A model generated the notes under the pieces. The model had not been told where the DNA came from. It saw only the letters and a list, made by a program, of their open reading frames with translations, and did not search any database. 8,408 nucleotides of DNA, taken from JAFDZV01 sp966128725. Its GTDB lineage: Bacteria > Bacteroidota > Ignavibacteria > OLB7. Below are positions 6,901 to 8,408 of the stretch, piece after piece. The translations under genes and the position numbers were made by a program. The stretch lies in contig CBHYLN010000190.1 in NCBI GenBank assembly GCA_966128725.1, positions 1-8,408 on the forward strand, written 5' to 3'. The first letter of the stretch is position 1. Every line of letters begins with the position of its first letter.

Positions 6901-7864
6901 CAGTGTAGCGCGCAATAAACATGCCGTTATACGGACTGTAGGAGAGCTGGGGTGATGGTGGACTGGCCAACGGAAATAGTACGCCGTTGCCCGCATAACG
7001 CCCTGTTACTACGGCATCGTTAGTGCCATCAGCCGCGATTGCTGTGCCGTATACTTCTCCGCCGGTCGTCACTGTCGGTACGCCGGGGGACCATATGCCC
7101 CCTGATGTCGTAGGTGGAACGTACTCAACGAAGAGACTATGCGTGTTGGATGCGCCATTCAGGGGCATTGGAATGGATGGTCCCGAGGCCAGGATGTTCG
7201 CCGTTCCCTTTACTGTGCCGCATATGAAAATCCCCCCGCCGTTATTCACTGCAATGCCACCGATCTGCACCGAGGAGTTGGGGTCTGCCGCCGCAAGAAC
7301 CATGCTCTTCACCGATACAGGCGGCGTCGGTGGGGTAGTGGGAGTTGAGTAGGTGTACTCCACCAGGAAACTGCCACCATTGGACGCCGAAAGCACCAGC
7401 CCGCTCTGGTTTATTGTTCCCATCAGGTCGCCCGCCACGTATACGTGCCGCAGTCCGTTTCCATCCTTCCATGTTGCCACTGCCCGCGCCACGACCACAC
7501 CGTTGGCACCCGCGGAAATCCGTTCCGCCCATTGCAGGTCGCCGCTTGCACTATACATGGCCACAAAGGCGTTGACGCCGTTTGGGGTTAGGGTTGCCGA
7601 TGGGGTGCTGATATTCGGATTGCTGAAGTCGAAGGGGGTGGGTGTGGTTGTGTTGGTGCCGGTGAACTCACCCACGACAAACGAATTGCCCTGATCGTCC
7701 ACCGCGATCGCAAAGCCGTGTTTCCATCCCTGTCCGACCGCCTGTCGTGCCCATTCGAATGTCTGGGCGTGCAGCAGGCCGGCCCAGCAGAGCAACAGTG
7801 TGGCGGTAAACACAATCAGGTGCGCCGTTGCCGTTCGGCTCGGCACGCGATAAAAAGCGTTCAT
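3923..7864 (-). CDS. T9SS-exported multidomain protein: beta-propeller repeats, PKD domains and C-terminal sorting domain
   Basis: A 1313-residue protein. Residues 1-33 are a Sec signal peptide with hydrophobic core LIVFTATLLLCWAGLL and probable cleavage at HA|QT. Residues 34-535 carry repeated SBBP-like propeller blades, seen as recurring phrases such as VYVAGTFAGTMDFG, AYVVGTFSGTFTIG and VYLAGEFGGTAEF, often ending in FVVGY or FLASY with W-A-(E/Q)-R. Residues 539-625 resemble a carboxypeptidase-regulatory/prealbumin-like beta sandwich (SISGTVIADN). Residues 630-898 form a DUF11-like region common in T9SS cargo (IRYLITYENHGNAPA; PSDPNKKT). Two PKD domains follow, marked WNFGDG (938-943) and WKFGDG (1102-1107), each linked to an Ig-like segment with the cysteine motif CITTAGGCxxC. 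The C-terminus (about 1236-1313) has IHPNPGSD, then AYLARIAF and FVVQR, matching type A T9SS sorting domains that are cleaved upon passage through the outer membrane. It is probably surface-anchored or released; adhesion or matrix roles are inference. AGGAG at 7877-7873 supports this start. Confidence 0.93.
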   Translation of the reverse strand: MNAFYRVPSRTATAHLIVFTATLLLCWAGLLHAQTFEWARQAVGQGWKHGFAIAVDDQGNSFVVGEFTGTNTTTPTPFDFSNPNISTPSATLTPNGVNAFVAMYSASGDLQWAERISAGANGVVVARAVATWKDGNGLRHVYVAGDLMGTINQSGLVLSASNGGSFLVEYTYSTPTTPPTPPVSVKSMVLAAADPNSSVQIGGIAVNNGGGIFICGTVKGTANILASGPSIPMPLNGASNTHSLFVEYVPPTTSGGIWSPGVPTVTTGGEVYGTAIAADGTNDAVVTGRYAGNGVLFPLASPPSPQLSYSPYNGMFIARYTANGAFTDATGVPGTGSNGGINTISSTGVAVSGSNAYVVGTFSGTFTIGSSQLSTVGSGTDFFLASYDLPNKSWIGNGIKSGNIGITGDAAANGVAARNGMVYVAGTFAGTMDFGTSLAAPNPFASITLTSMGNHDVFVVGYASNGDFKWAQRAGNVYASPANNHYDQATGIAADPASDAVYLAGEFGGTAEFVGTPGLGYNHFRNVFAAKLNPTSSSISGTVIADNLPAANQIVKVVATLGGTTLPADYVVTGPDGTYIAYIPSGCTATVTLLYNPTYWTCSPQSYTATGGAQNVNFTLSATGALAPDVDIHMRVQTTENAIKGQKIRYLITYENHGNAPAANYSIQFDHPVKFTNRTYFYDPTWLSGTVVPLTTTATSTTWKIPSIQPFESGMILVQFDSIAFGTLDSEYKSTVVLRDSADKSSRSSGVGQMLVTPSDPNKKTAFQQRIVSIANVLAGLSLDYTIEFFNDGKKPEPHILVQDDLDGWLDVASLNDIHDVCVGPTTPVSSLSGKTLKYDFVNVNLPPIDQKPNTIGFVSFSVPVKKSTPVGTWIRNRAAVRFYEAGTILQTNVVENCVGADFTVSAPCFSATTQFTTLDDAGNSYLPSWADSLTIRWNFGDGSSTNRQRNVSHVYTRPGAYTVTLTFADIARRRMWLCDQYDSVFTITKLVTVDSVPAILYTRNGDTLTAVSAAAYRWSLGDSLLADTRSFVPTDTGTYKLCITTAGGCEACTTVTVTGNRDSADFIANRLCFGDTALFTTRFSTNSSTLPSWADSTSIQWKFGDGDTASGLHVEHKYRRVDTYTVTLTFKALQGKRHWLGSTYDSVFTITKLVTVDSVPAILYTVSGNTFTAVSAAAYRWSLGDSLLADTRSFVPTDAGTYKLCITTAGGCDTCTTFVFNSASLPTERAHPALAIHPNPGSDLFVVELGQAATTAGQCVVINALGAVVRRTAIEPGSSTATLDMRGFPSGAYLARIAFGATVTTLGFVVQR
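4215..4433 (-). repeat. Duplicated module in the T9SS protein, C-terminal copy
   Basis: This 219-bp segment aligns without gaps to 4704-4922 at an offset of 489 bp (163 codons), with 18 mismatches by my count (about 92 percent identity). It contains a 68-bp identical run (4275-4342, matching 4764-4831) and a 41-bp identical run. It encodes residues about 1145-1217: the end of PKD2 and the Ig-like segment with YRWSLGDSLLADTRS. The flanking PKD cores are far less alike at DNA level. Confidence 0.92.
4704..4922 (-). repeat. Duplicated module in the T9SS protein, N-terminal copy
   Basis: Partner of the module at 4215-4433, encoding residues about 982-1054. Protein differences are few and mostly confined to the segment ILYT(R/V)(N/S)G(D/N)T(L/F)TA and to the residues before the last cysteine. 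The near-identity inside this module, against divergent neighbouring PKD halves, points to recent duplication or gene conversion of this part only. Confidence 0.92.
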
Positions 7865-7872
7865 TGTGCTGA

Positions 7873-7877
7873 CTCCT
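7873..7877 (-). promoter_or_regulatory. Ribosome binding site of the T9SS-protein gene
   Basis: On the minus strand AGGAG (7877-7873) stands 8 bases before the ATG at 7864-7862. It confirms the start that gives a complete signal peptide. Confidence 0.65.
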
Positions 7878-7896
7878 GTACTGAAATCGATGAGTA

Positions 7897-7902
7897 ATTA
7901 TC
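7897..7902 (-). promoter_or_regulatory. Candidate -10 element for the T9SS-protein gene
   Basis: Minus-strand GATAAT (7902-7897) matches five of six positions of TATAAT, in a locally AT-rich patch in otherwise GC-rich DNA, 32 bases upstream of the start codon. No good -35 is visible 17 bases further up. An 8-bp direct repeat GTGGGTGC (7913-7920 and 7930-7937, spaced 17 bp) and a small dyad CATCA-GCA-TGATG (7943-7955) lie just upstream and could be regulator sites. Weak prediction. Confidence 0.22.
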
Positions 7903-7962
7903 CCTCACGCCTGTGGGTGCATCGTCGGCGTGGGTGCGAACACATCAGCATGATGGTCGTGC

Positions 7963-7991
7963 TACAAGGTATCCGGCGGGGGTAACGGTTT
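7963..7991 (-). repeat. 29-bp perfect repeat, copy 2
   Basis: Identical to 312-340 in the same orientation. Read on the minus strand it ends 98 bases before the T9SS-protein start codon. Outside the 29 bases the alignment with copy 1 breaks down at once on both sides, apart from a 12-bp flank present in opposite orientation (7948-7959 here, 299-310 at copy 1). Confidence 0.9.
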
Positions 7992-8029
7992 CGGGTGTGG
8001 AAGGAAACAGTTGGGAGCAGGGGTGAATT

Positions 8030-8314
8030 TTGTTCGATATCGACGCGTTTACGCGCATTCTGGATTACATGCCAACGGAATTCAATGCCGCAATGATACG
8101 TATCGAACGTGCGTGCAGCAGCGCCGTTCTCGGTGTGGGCTCTGTTCTGAGCAGCGGTTCTGGTCACTTGCTGGGGGGGGGCATGCCGGAACGCCGCATA
8201 CACGCTGGAATGCGTGCGGTGCCGATCCGGATGAAGGAAGGCCCGGGATGCCCACCGCCGCGGCCTGCGAATTTGATGGGCCGGTCTGGCTGTCAAGCAT
8301 GCCTAGCCATATAG
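8030..8314 (+). CDS. Doubtful 94-residue reading frame with TTG start
   Basis: A TTG at 8030 is preceded by AGGGG (8019-8023) at 6-base spacing, an acceptable ribosome binding site. The first 45 residues (MFDIDAFTRILDYMPTEFNA...) look protein-like and amphipathic. After a run of nine G (8173-8181) the frame becomes low in character (GCPPPRPANLMG) and ends at 8314, whereas the adjacent plus frame stays open to the window end. It may be a real small gene, a frameshifted longer gene or chance. No family is recognised. Confidence 0.2.
   Translation: MFDIDAFTRILDYMPTEFNAAMIRIERACSSAVLGVGSVLSSGSGHLLGGGMPERRIHAGMRAVPIRMKEGPGCPPPRPANLMGRSGCQACLAI
8173..8181. repeat. Run of nine G
   Basis: A homopolymer of nine G, the longest single-base run I noticed in the window. 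It lies inside the doubtful 94-residue frame. Such runs are prone to slippage in replication and to sequencing-length errors, so the true length and the reading frame across it are uncertain. Confidence 0.85.
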
Positions 8315-8325
8315 CCCCGGCCGGG

Positions 8326-8345
8326 GGGTACACCATGATGTACCC
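8326..8345. repeat. Inverted repeat beside a 12-bp palindrome
   Basis: GGGTACA (8326-8332) pairs with TGTACCC (8339-8345) over the 6-base loop CCATGA. It abuts the perfect palindrome CCCCGGCCGGGG (8315-8326), sharing one base. This could be a protein-binding dyad or a transcript hairpin. Neither strand has a T run after it. Confidence 0.5.
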
Positions 8346-8385
8346 GCGGTCGAACCTGTGTTCCGCTATGTTCGTTGCCAGTGTT

Positions 8386-8406
8386 CCCCCGCCCCCCAAC
8401 CCCCCC
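8386..8406. repeat. C-rich low-complexity tract at window end
   Basis: Runs of five, six and seven C separated only by G and AA. In the open plus frame it encodes a PPPPNPP tail; on the minus strand it is a G-rich tract with three G runs, which could form a quadruplex-like structure. It continues to the window edge. Confidence 0.75.
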
Positions 8407-8408
8407 AC

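Larger units (their letters stand above)
7992..8408. other. Stretch without a confident gene; open frames, palindromes and G/C runs
   Basis: Together with 7865-7991 this gives 544 bases with no clear gene. Several frames on both strands stay open here, as expected of GC-rich DNA, and none gives a recognisable domain. A minus-strand frame and a plus-strand frame both run off the window end at 8408, so a real gene could continue outside. Visible structure: palindromes CGATATCG (8035-8042), CGCGTTTACGCG (8044-8055, imperfect centre), GATACGTATC (8095-8104) and CCCCGGCCGGGG (8315-8326), a nine-G run and a C-rich end. Confidence 0.6.

Noticed and set aside
312..7991. The two 29-bp repeats as ends of a transposon or integrated element
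   Set aside because: No transposase, integrase or terminal inverted repeats lie between them, and the enclosed genes look like ordinary chromosomal ones. The copies are direct repeats, so an attachment-site duplication is not strictly excluded, but nothing supports it.
7898..8296. 132-residue minus-strand frame through repeat copy 2
   Set aside because: The repeat reads NRYPRRIPC in this frame, and the same open frame exists at copy 1, but the flanking peptide sequences are unrelated, all three frames of the repeat lack stops, and the composition is Arg/His-rich. A coding role is not supported.
1..8408. tRNA, rRNA or known riboswitch
   Set aside because: I saw no cloverleaf with a TTCGA-type arm, no rRNA-like sequence and no recognisable riboswitch core in the intergenic regions; a covariance-model search would settle this.

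Overview
The window suggests a GC-rich member of the Bacteroidota/Chlorobi/Ignavibacteria assemblage that has a type IX secretion system (T9SS). The main evidence is a 1313-residue secreted protein with a Sec signal peptide, beta-propeller (SBBP-like) repeats, two PKD domains and a C-terminal T9SS-type sorting domain. GC-rich, T9SS-bearing lineages such as the Kapabacteria-like Chlorobi relatives would fit, but that placement is inference and no ribosomal or other marker gene is present.

Layout from left to right. Positions 1-244 hold the minus-strand end of an apparent operon: a 68-residue double-zinc-ribbon protein (38-244), followed 20 bases downstream by the first codons of another gene (1-17) cut by the window edge. 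Positions 245-442 form a divergent regulatory region with a small perfect hairpin (288-303) and one copy of a 29-bp perfect repeat (312-340). Positions 443-3817 (plus strand) encode a 1124-residue signalling ATPase/regulator: an N-terminal AAA_16-like P-loop domain, a long helical middle and a C-terminal winged-helix plus BTAD-like domain resembling SARP regulators. Between the convergent genes lie two back-to-back 10-bp-stem hairpins (3846-3878 and 3885-3910), one for each gene end. Positions 3923-7864 (minus strand) encode the large T9SS-exported surface or extracellular protein, whose DNA contains a 219-bp duplicated module repeated at 489 bp.

Positions 7865-8408 are a 544-base stretch without a confidently called gene. 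They hold the promoter/RBS region of the surface-protein gene, the second 29-bp repeat copy (7963-7991), a weak TTG-start reading frame, a run of nine G, several palindromes and a C-rich low-complexity end.

The 29-bp repeat lies in the same orientation 67 and 98 bases upstream of the two minus-strand start codons (zinc ribbon and T9SS protein), so it may be a shared regulatory element or a dispersed genomic repeat. Immediately beside each copy is the same 12-bp sequence, but in opposite orientation at the two loci. The regulator and the surface protein converge and are not an operon; any regulatory link between them is speculation. I did not find a convincing new multi-gene system. The most noteworthy items are the repeat pair with its inverted flank, the ATPase-first/SARP-last regulator, and the locally homogenised duplicated module in the exported protein.
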